64,000 nt of DNA from Phytohabitans flavus (GTDB lineage: Bacteria; Actinomycetota; Actinomycetes; Mycobacteriales; Micromonosporaceae): contig NZ_AP022870.1 of NCBI RefSeq assembly GCF_011764545.1, forward strand, positions 4,448,001 through 4,512,000, written 5' to 3'. A model generated the notes under the pieces. The model saw only the letters and a program-made list of their open reading frames with translations, had not been told where the DNA came from and did no database searches. Position numbers and translations under genes: made by a program. Positions 34,044-44,515 of the stretch are shown piece by piece; within the stretch, counting starts at the first letter, position 1; every line of letters begins with the position of its first letter.

Positions 34044-36307
34044 CCGCACCGGTCCGGCTCCGGGTGCGCGTCGACGGCATCGTGCAGGGCGTCGGCTTCC
34101 GACCGTTCGTCTACACCGTCGCCACCGAGCGGGGCATCTCGGGCTTCGTCGGCAACGACGCGGCCGGTGTCTTCCTGGAGATCGAGGGCGGGACCGAGGC
34201 GCTCGCCGGCTTCCTGGCCGACCTGCGGGGGCGGGCGCCGGTACTGGCGCAGGTGGACCGGATCGACACCGAACGGCTGGCGCCGACGGGCGAGGCCGGC
34301 TTCCGGATCGTCGCCAGCACGCACGGTACCGGCCGCGCCGCCCTTATCAGCCCGGACACCACCACCTGCGCGGAGTGCCTGGCCGAGCTGCGAAACCCGT
34401 GGGACCGGCGCTTCGGGTACCCGTTCGTGAACTGCGTCAACTGCGGGCCGAGGTTCACGATCGTGACCGACGTGCCGTACGACCGGGCCGCGACGACCAT
34501 GGCCGCGTTCGAGATGTGCCTGGACTGCGCCGCCGAGTACGCCGACCCGACCGACCGCCGCTTCCACGCCGAGCCCGTGTGCTGCCCGTCGTGCGGGCCC
34601 ACCGTGTCGTACGCCGAGCGGGACGGGCGGCCGGAGCCCGGCGACCCGATCGGGAGGGCGGTGCGCCGGCTGCGCGAGGGCGCGGTGCTCGCGGTCAAGG
34701 GCCTTGGCGGGTACCACCTCGCGGTGGTGGCCGACTGCGAGCCGGCGGTGGCCACGCTGCGCCGCCGCAAGCAGCGGGAGGAGAAGCCGTTCGCGGTGCT
34801 TGTCGCCGACCTCGCCGCGGCCCGGGGGCTCGTGGAGGTGCCGGCGGCGGCCGTACCGGTGCTGGCCGGAACCGCCCGGCCGGTCGTGCTGCTCCCCCGC
34901 CGGACCGGTGCCTTGATCGCCGAATCCGTCGCCCCCGGCAACCGCGACCTGGGCGTCATGCTGCCCTACACCCCGCTGCATCACCTGCTCGCCGCCCGGC
35001 TCGGCCGGCCCTTGGTGCTGACCAGCGGAAACGTATCCGACGAGCCGATCGCGTTCGACGACGCGGACGCCACCGCGCGGCTACCCGGCATCGCCGACGG
35101 CTTCCTGCGGCACGATCGCCGCATCCACGTCCGGACCGACGACTCGGTGGTACGCGTCTTCCGCGGGCGGCCGATGCCGATACGTCGGTCGCGCGGCTAC
35201 GTTCCGGCGCCGGTGTCGGTGGGCTGGGAGTTCGACCGTCCGGTGCTGGCCTGCGGGGCGGAGCTGAAGAACACCTTCTGCCTCGGCAAGGGCCGCCGCG
35301 CGTTCGTCTCGCACCACATCGGCGACCTGGAAAACGTGGAGACCTTCCAGGCGTACCGCGACGGGATCGAGCACTTCTGCCGGCTCTTCGACGTGCGGCC
35401 GAGGGTTGTCGCGTACGACCTGCACCCGGACTACCTGTCCACCCGGTACGCGCTGGACCGCGGCGACGTCGAGCTCGTCGGCGTGCAGCACCACCACGCC
35501 CACGTCGCATCCTGCCTCGTCGACAACGGCCACACCGGTCCGGCGATCGGCGTGGCGTTCGACGGCACCGGCTTCGGCACCGACGGCACGCTGTGGGGCG
35601 GGGAGCTGTTCGTCGCGGATCTCGCCGGGTACGAGCGGATCGGCCACCTGGCCCCGGTACCGCTGCCCGGCGGTTCGGCCGCGATACGCCAGCCGTGGCG
35701 CATGGCCGCCGCCTACCTGGACATCGTGTACGGGGGCGACCTCCCCGACCTCGCGGTGCGGCGCCGGCACGAGCGCGACTGGGACAGCGTCGTGGCGCTA
35801 GGCCGCCGGGGCGTCAACGCACCGCGCACCTCCAGCGCCGGGCGCCTCTTCGACGCCGTCTCCGCCATCCTGGGCCTGCGCGACACCGTCACGTACGAAG
35901 GCCAGGCGGCGATCGCACTGGAACAGGCGGTCGACCCGACCGAGCAAGGCGGCTACCCGGTGCCGCAGGACCCCGGCGAGCCGCTCCGATCGACGGGGTT
36001 CGACCTGGTCCGGTCGGTCGTGGAGGACGTGCGGGCCGGCGTGGACACCGGCCGCGTCGCCGCCCGCTTCCACCACGGCCTCGCCGACGCGGTCGTGGGG
36101 GCCGCGGCGGGCGTCAGCGAACGCACCGGCCTGACCGACGTGGCGCTGTCCGGCGGGGTGTTCCAGAACGTCGTCCTGCTCGACGCCGTGGTAACCGGCC
36201 TGGAACGCGAGGGCCTGCGCCCGCTCGTGCACTCGCGGGTCCCACCGAACGACGGCGGCATCAGCCTCGGTCAGGCCGCCGTCGCCGCCCACGCCGAACC
36301 GGTCTAA
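34040..36307 (+). CDS. hypF: Carbamoyltransferase HypF
   Basis: This 755-residue protein makes the cyanide ligands of the [NiFe] site by activating carbamoyl phosphate and loading it onto HypE. Order: acylphosphatase domain (VRVDGIVQGVGFRPFVYTV), two zinc fingers (CAECLAEL...CVNC and CLDCAAEY...CCPSC), YrdC-like domain (AVKGLGGYHLAVVADC) and Kae1-like domain (GVQHHHAHVASCLVDNG). GTG 34040 was chosen because it overlaps the SIS stop and places the acylphosphatase motif correctly. It is the last gene of the plus-strand operon and faces hypE across a repeat-filled 238-bp gap. Confidence 0.95.
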   Translation: MTAPVRLRVRVDGIVQGVGFRPFVYTVATERGISGFVGNDAAGVFLEIEGGTEALAGFLADLRGRAPVLAQVDRIDTERLAPTGEAGFRIVASTHGTGRAALISPDTTTCAECLAELRNPWDRRFGYPFVNCVNCGPRFTIVTDVPYDRAATTMAAFEMCLDCAAEYADPTDRRFHAEPVCCPSCGPTVSYAERDGRPEPGDPIGRAVRRLREGAVLAVKGLGGYHLAVVADCEPAVATLRRRKQREEKPFAVLVADLAAARGLVEVPAAAVPVLAGTARPVVLLPRRTGALIAESVAPGNRDLGVMLPYTPLHHLLAARLGRPLVLTSGNVSDEPIAFDDADATARLPGIADGFLRHDRRIHVRTDDSVVRVFRGRPMPIRRSRGYVPAPVSVGWEFDRPVLACGAELKNTFCLGKGRRAFVSHHIGDLENVETFQAYRDGIEHFCRLFDVRPRVVAYDLHPDYLSTRYALDRGDVELVGVQHHHAHVASCLVDNGHTGPAIGVAFDGTGFGTDGTLWGGELFVADLAGYERIGHLAPVPLPGGSAAIRQPWRMAAAYLDIVYGGDLPDLAVRRRHERDWDSVVALGRRGVNAPRTSSAGRLFDAVSAILGLRDTVTYEGQAAIALEQAVDPTEQGGYPVPQDPGEPLRSTGFDLVRSVVEDVRAGVDTGRVAARFHHGLADAVVGAAAGVSERTGLTDVALSGGVFQNVVLLDAVVTGLEREGLRPLVHSRVPPNDGGISLGQAAVAAHAEPV

Positions 36308-36326
36308 GAAAAGACCTTCGGATTTT

Positions 36327-36422
36327 CCCCGGTCCGCGTCAGTAGCGGACCGTATGCTCCCGCGGGCACCGCGCAGGTCGGCGGCTCGCTGGCGCTCGCC
36401 GAGATCCCCGACCTCCGCTGCC
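36327..36422 (+). repeat. 96-bp dispersed repeat, copy 2
   Basis: This copy matches the reverse complement of 1-96 with about four mismatches. It lies 20 bp after hypF and 9 bp before a reversed 70-bp repeat, within the convergent gap between hypF and hypE. Confidence 0.85.
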
Positions 36423-36431
36423 ACCTCCGCG

Positions 36432-36501
36432 GTTGTGAATCGCGGAGGGTGAGGCCGCGGGAGCGACGGTCTGGACCACGGCGGGCGTCGCGGTAGCTCG
36501 G
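36432..36501 (-). repeat. 70-bp intergenic repeat, copy D
   Basis: A reversed copy of the 70-bp repeat, the most diverged in its middle (GGAGCGACGG, CACGGCGGGCG) but keeping the 70-base length. It sits between the convergent hypF and hypE genes. Confidence 0.88.
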
Positions 36502-36545
36502 TTTCCTTGGTTTTGGATCTTTGTCTGCGACGTGGCGCGCTTTGG

Positions 36546-37646
36546 TCAGCAGATGCGCGGGAGTGGGTCGCCGACGAGGGTGTCGACGATGCGGGTGCCG
36601 CCGAAGGCGGTCTTCAGCAGCACCAGGCCGGGCGGGTCGGCGCCGATGCGGCCGATGAGCGCGGCGCCCTCGCCGAGCGGGTGCCCGCGCAGTGCGGCCA
36701 GCGCTGCCTCCGCTTCGTCGCCGTCCACGACCGCGACGAACCTTCCCTCGCAGGCCACGTAGAGCGGGTCGATGCCGAGCATCTCGCACGCGCCGTTGAC
36801 GGCGGGGCGCACGGGTACCGCGGCGTCGTCGACCACGACGGCCACGCCGGCGGCACGGGCCACCTCGTTGAGGATCGTGGCCACCCCGCCGCGCGTCGCG
36901 TCCCGCATGAGCCGGACGCCGGGTGCCGTGTCGAGGAGCGTGGCCACCAGCTCGTGCAGGGGCGCGGTGTCCGAGGCGACGTCGGCCTCGATGTCCAGCT
37001 CGCCCCGGGCCAGCATGATCGTGACGCCGTGTTCGCCGATAGGCCCGGAGACAAGCACGGCGTCACCGGGGCGTACGGCCGTTGCGGTATACGTATGCGG
37101 GCGATCGAGGAGGCCCACGCCGGCCGTGTTGATGTAGCAGCCGTCGGCCTTTCCGCGCTGGACGACCTTGGTGTCGCCGGTGACGACCTCGACGCCGGCG
37201 CGCCGGGCCGCGGCCGCCATCGAGGCGACGATGCGGGCGAGGTCCGGGACCGGGAAGCCCTCCTCGAGGATGAAGCCCGCCGACAGGTACCTCGGCCGCG
37301 CGCCGCTGACCGCGAGGTCGTTGACCGTACCGTTGACGGCCAGGTCGCCGATGTCGCCGCCGGGGAAGAAGAGCGGGGAGACCACGTACGAGTCGGTGGT
37401 CAGCACAAGCCGGTCCCCCGTGGCCGGCAGGATGGCGCCGTCGTCGAGCGGTGCCAGCCGAGGGTTGCGGAACGCCTCGACGAACAGCCCCTCGACGAGC
37501 GTCTGGGTGGCCTTCCCGCCGGCGCCGTGCGCGAGCGTGATCCGCTCCTCCCGGACCACCGCCTTGCGCCGCCGGGCCCGCTCGATCCGATCCAGCACCT
37601 GCTGCTCGCGGGTGGGCGCCGGCGCCGCGATCCGTTCGGCCGTCAT
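36546..37646 (-). CDS. hypE: Hydrogenase maturation protein HypE
   Basis: This 366-residue protein dehydrates a C-terminal Cys-linked carboxamide to a thiocyanate and donates cyanide to the Fe site. The C-terminus is the expected PRIC with the reactive Cys last. Other signatures are LAHGAGGKATQTLVEG, DSYVVSPLFFPGGDIG and MRDATRGGVATILNE. ATG 37646 overlaps the hypD stop, giving a tight hypC-hypD-hypE order. It is the last gene of the minus-strand operon. Confidence 0.95.
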   Translation of the reverse strand: MTAERIAAPAPTREQQVLDRIERARRRKAVVREERITLAHGAGGKATQTLVEGLFVEAFRNPRLAPLDDGAILPATGDRLVLTTDSYVVSPLFFPGGDIGDLAVNGTVNDLAVSGARPRYLSAGFILEEGFPVPDLARIVASMAAAARRAGVEVVTGDTKVVQRGKADGCYINTAGVGLLDRPHTYTATAVRPGDAVLVSGPIGEHGVTIMLARGELDIEADVASDTAPLHELVATLLDTAPGVRLMRDATRGGVATILNEVARAAGVAVVVDDAAVPVRPAVNGACEMLGIDPLYVACEGRFVAVVDGDEAEAALAALRGHPLGEGAALIGRIGADPPGLVLLKTAFGGTRIVDTLVGDPLPRIC

Positions 37647-38770
37647 ACCCGGGTCGCCTCCTTGACCCGCGACCGGCTGAACCGGCCGAAGTTGTAGTAG
37701 GCCGCGCAGGCCCCTTCCGACGACACCATGCAGGTGCCGATCGGGGTCTCCGGTGTACAGGCGGTGCCGAAGACCTTGCACTCCCAGGGCTTGAGCACGC
37801 CCTTGAGCACCTCGCCGCACTGGCACGACTTGGGATCGGCCACCCGTACGCCGGGAATCGCGAAGATCCGTTCCGCGTCGAATGTGGCGTACTCGTCGCG
37901 CATCTGGAGCGCGGAGTCGTTGATGAAGCCGAGCCCGCGCCACTCGAAGTACGGCCGCAGCCGCATGACCCGGCCGATCGCGTCGAGAGCGCGGAGGTTG
38001 CCGTCCCACGGCACCACCCGGGTGTACTGGTTTTCGACCTCGCACCGGCCGTCGGCGAGCTGCTTGAGGAGCAGGTAGACGGACTGGAGGATGTCCAGCG
38101 GCTCGAACCCGGCGCAGACCAGCGGCTTGCCGTAGTCGCGGGCGATGAACTCGTACGGCCGGCAGCCGATCACGGTCGAGACGTGCCCCGGCCCGAGGAA
38201 CCCGTCGAGCCGCAGGTCGGGAGAGTCGAGGATCGCCTTGATCGCCGGGATGATCGTCACGTGGTTGCAGAAGACGGAGAAGTTGCCGAGCCCCTCCGCC
38301 GCGGCCCTCAGCACCGTCATCGCGGTCGACGGCGCGGTCGTCTCGAACCCGATACCCATGAAGACCACGCGTCTGTCCGGGTTCTGCCGGGCGATCTTCA
38401 GGGCGTCCAGCGGGGAGTACACCATGCGGATGTCCGCGCCGGCCGCCTTCGCGTCGAAGAACGAGCCGTTGCCGCCGGGTACGCGCATCATGTCGCCGAA
38501 CGTCGTCATGATGACGTCGGGCCGCTGGGCGATCGCGATCGCGTCGTCGACCCGGCCCATCGGGATCACGCAGACCGGGCAGCCGGGACCGTGTACGAGC
38601 TGCACGCTCTCCGGCAGGTAGTCCTCGAGGCCGTGCTTGTAGATCGTGTGCGTGTGCCCGCCGCACACCTCCATGAACTTGTACTGGCGGCCCGGTTCGC
38701 AGAGCGCGGCGATCTGCGTCGCGAGGGCCTGGGCCTTCTCGGCGTCGCGGTACTCGTCGACGAAACGCAT
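37643..38770 (-). CDS. hypD: Hydrogenase maturation protein HypD
   Basis: This 375-residue iron-sulfur scaffold works with HypC to assemble the Fe(CN)2CO unit. Diagnostic motifs are FMEVCGGHTHTIYKHG, GPGCPVCVIP, GIGFETTAPSTA and the C-terminal Cys cluster (CQCGEVLKG, CTPETPIGTCMVSSEGACAAY). Length and all cysteines look complete. It lies 13 bp after hypC and overlaps hypE by four bases. Confidence 0.95.
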   Translation of the reverse strand: MRFVDEYRDAEKAQALATQIAALCEPGRQYKFMEVCGGHTHTIYKHGLEDYLPESVQLVHGPGCPVCVIPMGRVDDAIAIAQRPDVIMTTFGDMMRVPGGNGSFFDAKAAGADIRMVYSPLDALKIARQNPDRRVVFMGIGFETTAPSTAMTVLRAAAEGLGNFSVFCNHVTIIPAIKAILDSPDLRLDGFLGPGHVSTVIGCRPYEFIARDYGKPLVCAGFEPLDILQSVYLLLKQLADGRCEVENQYTRVVPWDGNLRALDAIGRVMRLRPYFEWRGLGFINDSALQMRDEYATFDAERIFAIPGVRVADPKSCQCGEVLKGVLKPWECKVFGTACTPETPIGTCMVSSEGACAAYYNFGRFSRSRVKEATRV

Positions 38771-38783
38771 GCGGTCGCCCCTT

Positions 38784-39056
38784 TCACGTGATGTCGGATT
38801 CGGCGAGCGCGGCGAGCTCGTCGGTGTACGCCTGACCCAGGCCGCTCAGCAGCTCCAGCGTGGCCGCCGCCTCCGCCTCGTCGATCTTCGACATGGCGAA
38901 CCCGACGTGCACCAGCACCCAGTCGCCCTTGGCCAGTGCCTCGCGGCCGATCAGGCCGATGTTGATGACCCGCCGGACGCCGACGACGTCCACTGTGGCC
39001 AGTTGGCTGTCGTCGTCACGGATCTCGACGATCTCGCCCGGGATACCCAGACACAT
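38784..39056 (-). CDS. hypC: Hydrogenase maturation chaperone HypC
   Basis: This is the canonical 90-residue HypC, beginning MCLGIPGEIVEI with the iron-binding Cys2. It carries the Fe(CN)2CO unit between HypD and the large subunit precursor. The rest (VDVVGVRRVINIGLI, GDWVLVHVGFAMSKIDE) is standard for the family. The locus thus encodes two HypC-family proteins; this one sits with hypD and hypE. Confidence 0.95.
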   Translation of the reverse strand: MCLGIPGEIVEIRDDDSQLATVDVVGVRRVINIGLIGREALAKGDWVLVHVGFAMSKIDEAEAAATLELLSGLGQAYTDELAALAESDIT

Positions 39057-39077
39057 CTGCCCGACTGCCCTTCAGGT

Positions 39078-39185
39078 TTACATGCTGCGGAGCTTCATGT
39101 AGCGCCGCAGCGCCGGGTATTCCTTCCACACAACAGCGGCCAGCATGGCCACGACGGCCAGCATTCCGAGCGGTCGCCGCATCAT
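39078..39185 (-). CDS. 35-residue membrane peptide in hydrogenase operon
   Basis: A minus-strand frame encodes a 35-residue peptide starting MMRRPLGMLAVVAMLAAVVW and ending in a basic tail (RRYMKLRSM). It holds one predicted membrane helix. The first ATG follows GGGAG by seven bases, an excellent ribosome site. It resembles very small proteins found in other actinobacterial hydrogenase operons (DUF6893-like), though the name is tentative. It could help attach the complex to the membrane. Short length is the main doubt. Confidence 0.65.
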   Translation of the reverse strand: MMRRPLGMLAVVAMLAAVVWKEYPALRRYMKLRSM

Positions 39186-39217
39186 TCGCTCACTCCCTTT
39201 CGTGACATCGACCCGGA

Positions 39218-39415
39218 TCAGCCGGGCGGCAGGTTCGGCATGGCGGGCACGATCGGCTCGTGCCGCTTCGGCCGGATACCTGTGGAACGCCGCGCGGTCA
39301 CCGTGCCGTCGCCGCGGTGCCCCGCCTGGCGCCGCTTCGAGTTGCCCTGCACAACGCCGCGCGTGTGTGCCGAGATGTCGGGCGCCACGTCGGGCTTACC
39401 GACCCGTATTCCCAT
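39218..39415 (-). CDS. Small hydrogenase-operon protein (65 residues)
   Basis: The ATG at 39415 shares a base with the preceding TGA, which is strong evidence of translational coupling. The 65-residue product is basic, rich in Gly, Pro and Arg and probably unstructured (DVAPDISAHTRGVVQGNSKR; ends PAMPNLPPG). I recall similar short proteins in other group 1h clusters but know no function. It has no membrane helix or cysteines. Confidence 0.65.
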   Translation of the reverse strand: MGIRVGKPDVAPDISAHTRGVVQGNSKRRQAGHRGDGTVTARRSTGIRPKRHEPIVPAMPNLPPG

Positions 39416-40050
39416 CACTCCCCCTCACTCGCTGCTTTCTTCGTTGGGTGGCGTGCCGGATCGCCGTCCAGTCCGGCGAAGAACGTGGCGACCTCGCGCC
39501 AGACGGCCGCGCCGCCGGACATGCCCGCCCAGTGCCGCCGGATGACCGCGACCAGCCGGTAGCAGTCGTCGATCGGCAGGAGCCAGGCCTCTTCGCGGTC
39601 GGCGCGGGCGTTCGCCCGGACGAGGAACGCCTCGACAAGCGGCGCCATCGCGGCCAGCTGCGGTGCCTTGCCTTCCATGCTGGCCCAATCCTCGGCGTCC
39701 ACTGTCGACTCGGTGATGCCCAGCGGGCTCGGATAGTGGGCGGTCACCGCACCGCCGTCGTCCCGGACGAAGAACGCCAGGCCGACCGGCACGTCGAGGC
39801 CGCCGGCCGCGATCCCGGTCAGGCGGGAACGCCCGGTCGGGATCAGCCGGAAGTGGCCGCCGCCCGCCCCATCCCGGTCGAACAGCAACGTGCACGCCTG
39901 GCAGGCGCACATCGCGGACCGGTCCCGTTCGTCCAGCACGTGCCGGTGCCCGTCGCCGACCGGGCCGGCGCAGAGCCCGCACCGGTCCGCCGCGGCCAGC
40001 CGGCGGGACGCCGCCCGGCCGATCGTCCGGGCCAGAGCGCTGGCCGTCAC
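39415..40050 (-). CDS. DUF5947-type hydrogenase-associated protein
   Basis: This 211-residue protein has an N-terminal zinc-ribbon-like pattern (CGLCAGPVGDGH... CACQACTLLF) followed by RLIPTGRSRLTGI and a C-terminal WLLPIDDCYRLV region. The four cysteines probably bind zinc or an iron-sulfur cluster. The family occurs in actinobacterial group 1h hydrogenase operons and has no known activity. GTG 40050 overlaps the NifU-like stop by four bases. Confidence 0.75.
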   Translation of the reverse strand: MTASALARTIGRAASRRLAAADRCGLCAGPVGDGHRHVLDERDRSAMCACQACTLLFDRDGAGGGHFRLIPTGRSRLTGIAAGGLDVPVGLAFFVRDDGGAVTAHYPSPLGITESTVDAEDWASMEGKAPQLAAMAPLVEAFLVRANARADREEAWLLPIDDCYRLVAVIRRHWAGMSGGAAVWREVATFFAGLDGDPARHPTKKAASEGE

Positions 40051-40649
40051 GCGGGCCGTCCGCCGGGCGGGGCCGCGCCGCGCAGGAGCGACGGGTCGGC
40101 GGTACGGGTACGGACGGTGCTGAGCGGTATCAGCGGCGCCTGCTTCTCGGCCGCGACGAACGCCACCCCGGCCAGCTCGGGCGCCGCGGCCAGCAGCTCG
40201 TCGCGCACCACGTCCTCGACGGCGGTATCGGTGCCGCAGCTGCCGCATCCACCAGCGGACAGGCGGACCTCGGCGACGCCACCGTTCACCCCGACCAGCA
40301 TCACGCCGTCCCCACTCGCGCCGAGCTGGGCGCGGGCGTCCGCGATCGCCCGCTCCAGCCGCATGCCTATCGGGTCGGGGTGCAGCCCGTGCAACAGCAG
40401 CAGGTGCCGCAGCAGCTCGTCGCCGGTGAGGACCTCTCGGACGTCGGCACCACTCGTGGCCGCGTCGACAGCCCGGCCGAGCGCCTCGCCGTACACCTCG
40501 GTGAGGGTCTCGACGGCCTCCCGCGCGACGTCGGCGGTGCGGCCGGGGACCTGCTCCAGCTGGCCGAGCAGCTCCTCGAGGCGGTGCAGTCGCTGCTCCA
40601 GCGCGGGGTCGTCCAGCCCCGGGGCGGCCGGGGCGGGCTGCTCAGCCAT
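40047..40649 (-). CDS. NifU C-terminal-like protein, hydrogenase-associated
   Basis: The product has 200 residues. The C-terminal half holds a NifU-like domain (GVNGGVAEVRLSAGGCGSCG) whose two cysteines could carry an Fe-S cluster. The N-terminal half is helical (LEQRLHRLEELLGQLEQVPG). In this locus it may deliver clusters to the small subunit or pass electrons. The start is ATG 40649, overlapping the hhyL stop by eight bases; a GTG at 40658 is an alternative. Confidence 0.8.
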   Translation of the reverse strand: MAEQPAPAAPGLDDPALEQRLHRLEELLGQLEQVPGRTADVAREAVETLTEVYGEALGRAVDAATSGADVREVLTGDELLRHLLLLHGLHPDPIGMRLERAIADARAQLGASGDGVMLVGVNGGVAEVRLSAGGCGSCGTDTAVEDVVRDELLAAAPELAGVAFVAAEKQAPLIPLSTVRTRTADPSLLRGAAPPGGRPA

Positions 40650-42434
40650 GGGTGGCACCGAACATCGGCGAGTGGATCTTCTTCACCGTACGGCCGCCGC
40701 CCACATACATGTGCACGCCGCACGGCAGGCACGGGTCGAAGCTGCGTACGGCCCGCATGATGTCGACGCCCTTGAAGTTGTCTGGCCCGTTCTCCTCGAA
40801 GATCGGCATCCCCTGGACGGCGTCCTCGTACGGGCCCGGGGTGCCGTAGCTGTCCCTCGGACTGCCGTTCCACGGAGTCGGCGGGTACGGGTGGTAGTTG
40901 GCGATCTTGCCGTCGCGGATGACCATGTGATGGGAGAGCACCCCGCGGACCGCCTCGTGGAAGCCGCACCCGATCGCCTCGTCCGGCACCTCGAACGGAG
41001 TGAACGTCTGCATGTCGCCGGTGCGGACCCGGGCCAGACCCTGCTCCAGGAACATGAGCGACATCGCCGCCGAGTACGCGATGTAGTAGGCGCGGGCACG
41101 GTCCCGCTCGATCGCGTTGGACCACTGGGGGATATTCCACTCGAGGGTCATCTCCGGCAGCTTGTGGCCCTTGGGGAGGGAGATCTGCACGCTGCGGCCG
41201 GTGGACTTGACGTACGGCGTGTCGACAAGGCCGGCAAGAGCGGTGGTGTAGAGCCGGGCGAAGGGACCGCCGCCGGTGTCCAGCGCCAGGTGCTGGCCGC
41301 TCTTCTTGTCGTACCAGCGCGGGCTCATCACCCAGCTGTACTTGTCGTCGAAGTCGCGCTTCTGCGGCGCCGGCAGCGTGGTCTGGTTCCACGGGTGCCG
41401 CATGTCGACGGGGTTGCCGAGCGGGTCGTGCGTGACGAACGGCTGCTCGCCCGTCCAGTCCTCGTAGTACGAGCTGCCGAGCAGGATGCGGATGCCGAGG
41501 TTGATGTCGACCAGGTCCGTGGTCAGCAGCTTGCCGTCGACCACGATGCCGGGCGTGACGTACATGGCCCGGCCCCACTCGGACATCGTCTCGTACCGGT
41601 AGTCCACAATGGATGGATTTTGGAAGGCACCCCAGCAGCCGAGCATCACCCGCCGGCGGCCGACCTCCTCGTACCCGGGCAACGCCTCGTACCAGAAGTC
41701 GAAGACGTCGTCGTTCATCGCCACGGCCTGCTTGACGAAGTCGACGATCTCGATCAGCCGGCTCTGGTAGTCGGTGAACAGCGTCGGTTCGGGCATCGTG
41801 CCGACGCCGCCCGGATAGACCGTCGAGGGGTGGACGTGCCGCCCCTCCATGAGGCAGAACATCTCCCTCGTTGTACGCGAGACGCGCAGTGCCTCCTTGT
41901 ACACCTCGCCTTCGAACGGGTTGTACGCGCGCAGGATGTCGGCGATGGTCTTGTAGCCGTGTACGTTTCGCCGGGGCGCCTGGGTTTTCTCGGCGCGGGC
42001 CAGGACGCTGGGGTTCGTCTGTTTGACCATCGCCTCGCAGAAGTCGACGAAGACGAGGTTGTCCTGGAAGAGCGTGTGGTCGAACATGTACTCGGCCGCT
42101 TCGCCGAGGTTGAGGATGAGTTCGGCCAGCGGCGGGTTCTTGATGCCGTACGCCATGTTCTGCGCGTACACCGAGCAGGTCGTGTGGTTGTCGCCGCAGA
42201 TGCCGCAGATGCGGCTGGTGATGAAGCCGGCGTCGCGCGGGTCCTTGCCTTTCATGAAGACCGAGTAACCACGGAACAGCGAGGACGTGCTGTGGCACTC
42301 CACCACTTCGCGGTTGTCGAAGTCGATTTTCGTGTACACGCCCAGGTTGCCGATGATCCGGGTGATCGGGTCCCAGGCCATCTCGGTGAGCTGGCCCCGC
42401 GTCTTGCCGCCCGCCGCGCGTTCCTCGGTCGCTG

Positions 42435-42438
<4 letters not shown>
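40642..42438 (-). CDS. hhyL: [NiFe]-hydrogenase large subunit, group 1h
   Basis: This 598-residue subunit binds the Ni-Fe site and oxidises H2. The N-terminal ligand motif is RICGICGDNHTTCSVYAQNM; the C-terminal one is DPCLPCGVH, after which a 22-residue tail (MYVGGGRT...) should be removed by the operon's protease. The L1 motif and flanking text match actinobacterial high-affinity group 1h (Hhy) enzymes, not group 2a Huc. GTG 42438 overlaps the hhyS stop. Group 1h enzymes scavenge atmospheric H2 during starvation or sporulation. Confidence 0.93.
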
Positions 42439-43518
<1,080 letters not shown>

Positions 43519-43522
<4 letters not shown>

Positions 43523-43932
43523 TCGCGCGTCCTTCCCTCCGCCTGGGATTGCTTCGTTTGGGGTCGCTTCGCCTCCGGCTGTGGCCGCTTTGCCTCCGCT
43601 GCGACGGTGATCGACTCCAGGACGACGTCGTCGCTGCCGGTGACCTCGACGTCGACGGCGCCGCAGCGCCGGCACGCGACTACGGCCAGATGGTCGGTGA
43701 CCGGTCCGCCGTGCCCGCAGCCGGCGCAATGCACGGTCATCGGCTCCAGGACGAGGTCGACCTCCACCCCCTCGGCGACCGTGCCGACCGCCGCTATCTG
43801 GATGTTCTGCGTCACTACGAGCGGATCTACCGGGTGGCCGCCGACCCGCACCCGGACGCCGGTCACCTTGCGGCCGGCTCCCCGGCGGAGCGCCGCCCGC
43901 ACGATCGCGTCGGCAAGGCCGGTCTCATGCAT
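43519..43932 (-). CDS. hypA: Nickel metallochaperone HypA
   Basis: This 137-residue protein begins MHETGLADAIV, with His2 as the usual nickel ligand, and has a zinc ribbon (CAGCGHGG... CRRCGAVD). It delivers nickel to the large subunit, normally with the GTPase HypB, which is not in this window. A C-terminal repeat (AAEAKRPQPEAKRPQTKQSQ) is an unusual basic tail. It overlaps the protease gene by eight bases. Confidence 0.9.
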
Positions 43933-44515
43933 CCGCGCTCACCTCATCCGGCCGCGCCCTACCCGCCGCCGCGTCGGGCTCCGGGTGGGTGGGCGGAGCG
44001 CCGGCGTCTAGCCGGGCCGCCTCTTGTGCCGCGAGCCGGCACACCGTCCGGACCGCCTCGTCCAGCGCGGCGGCCACCGGCGCCGAAAGCTCCATGCGCT
44101 CGTCGAGCACCGCGGGACGGCAGCCGACCACCAGCACCTTGGCCACCCGGCCGCCGAGGCCGCGCAGCAGCCGCAGCATCGCCACCGGGTCCATGCCGTG
44201 CCCGTCCGCGGCGGGCGCGTCGAGCACCTCGGCTGGCGTGAGCGTCCACTCTGGATGGTCGGGGTCCACGTCCAGGACGGCGACCGTGCCCGGCGGTTCG
44301 TCCAGCGGGAGCGCGTCGACGAGGACGAGCACGTCGTAGGCGCCACCGGACAGCTCGTACGCCAGGTGCACGCCACGGATCCCGTAGTCGGCGACGTCCA
44401 CGCGGGGCGGCAGCTCGATCCCGGCGAGCCGCCGCACGACCTCGACACCGAACCCGTCATCGCCCAGGAACACGTTTCCGACGCCGGCGACGAGGACGCG
44501 GCCGCCGCCCGTCAT
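43925..44515 (-). CDS. hhyD: Hydrogenase maturation protease
   Basis: This 196-residue endopeptidase removes the C-terminal tail of the large subunit after nickel insertion. Motifs: GVGNVFLGDDGFGVEVVRRL, with the metal-binding Glu/Asp pair, VADYGIRGVHLAYEL and LVLVDALP. ATG 44515 overlaps the upstream stop as ATGA; the frame is open further 5', but that region belongs to the preceding gene. The C-terminal 25 residues are Pro/Ala-rich and variable. Confidence 0.9.
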   Translation of the reverse strand: MTGGGRVLVAGVGNVFLGDDGFGVEVVRRLAGIELPPRVDVADYGIRGVHLAYELSGGAYDVLVLVDALPLDEPPGTVAVLDVDPDHPEWTLTPAEVLDAPAADGHGMDPVAMLRLLRGLGGRVAKVLVVGCRPAVLDERMELSAPVAAALDEAVRTVCRLAAQEAARLDAGAPPTHPEPDAAAGRARPDEVSADA

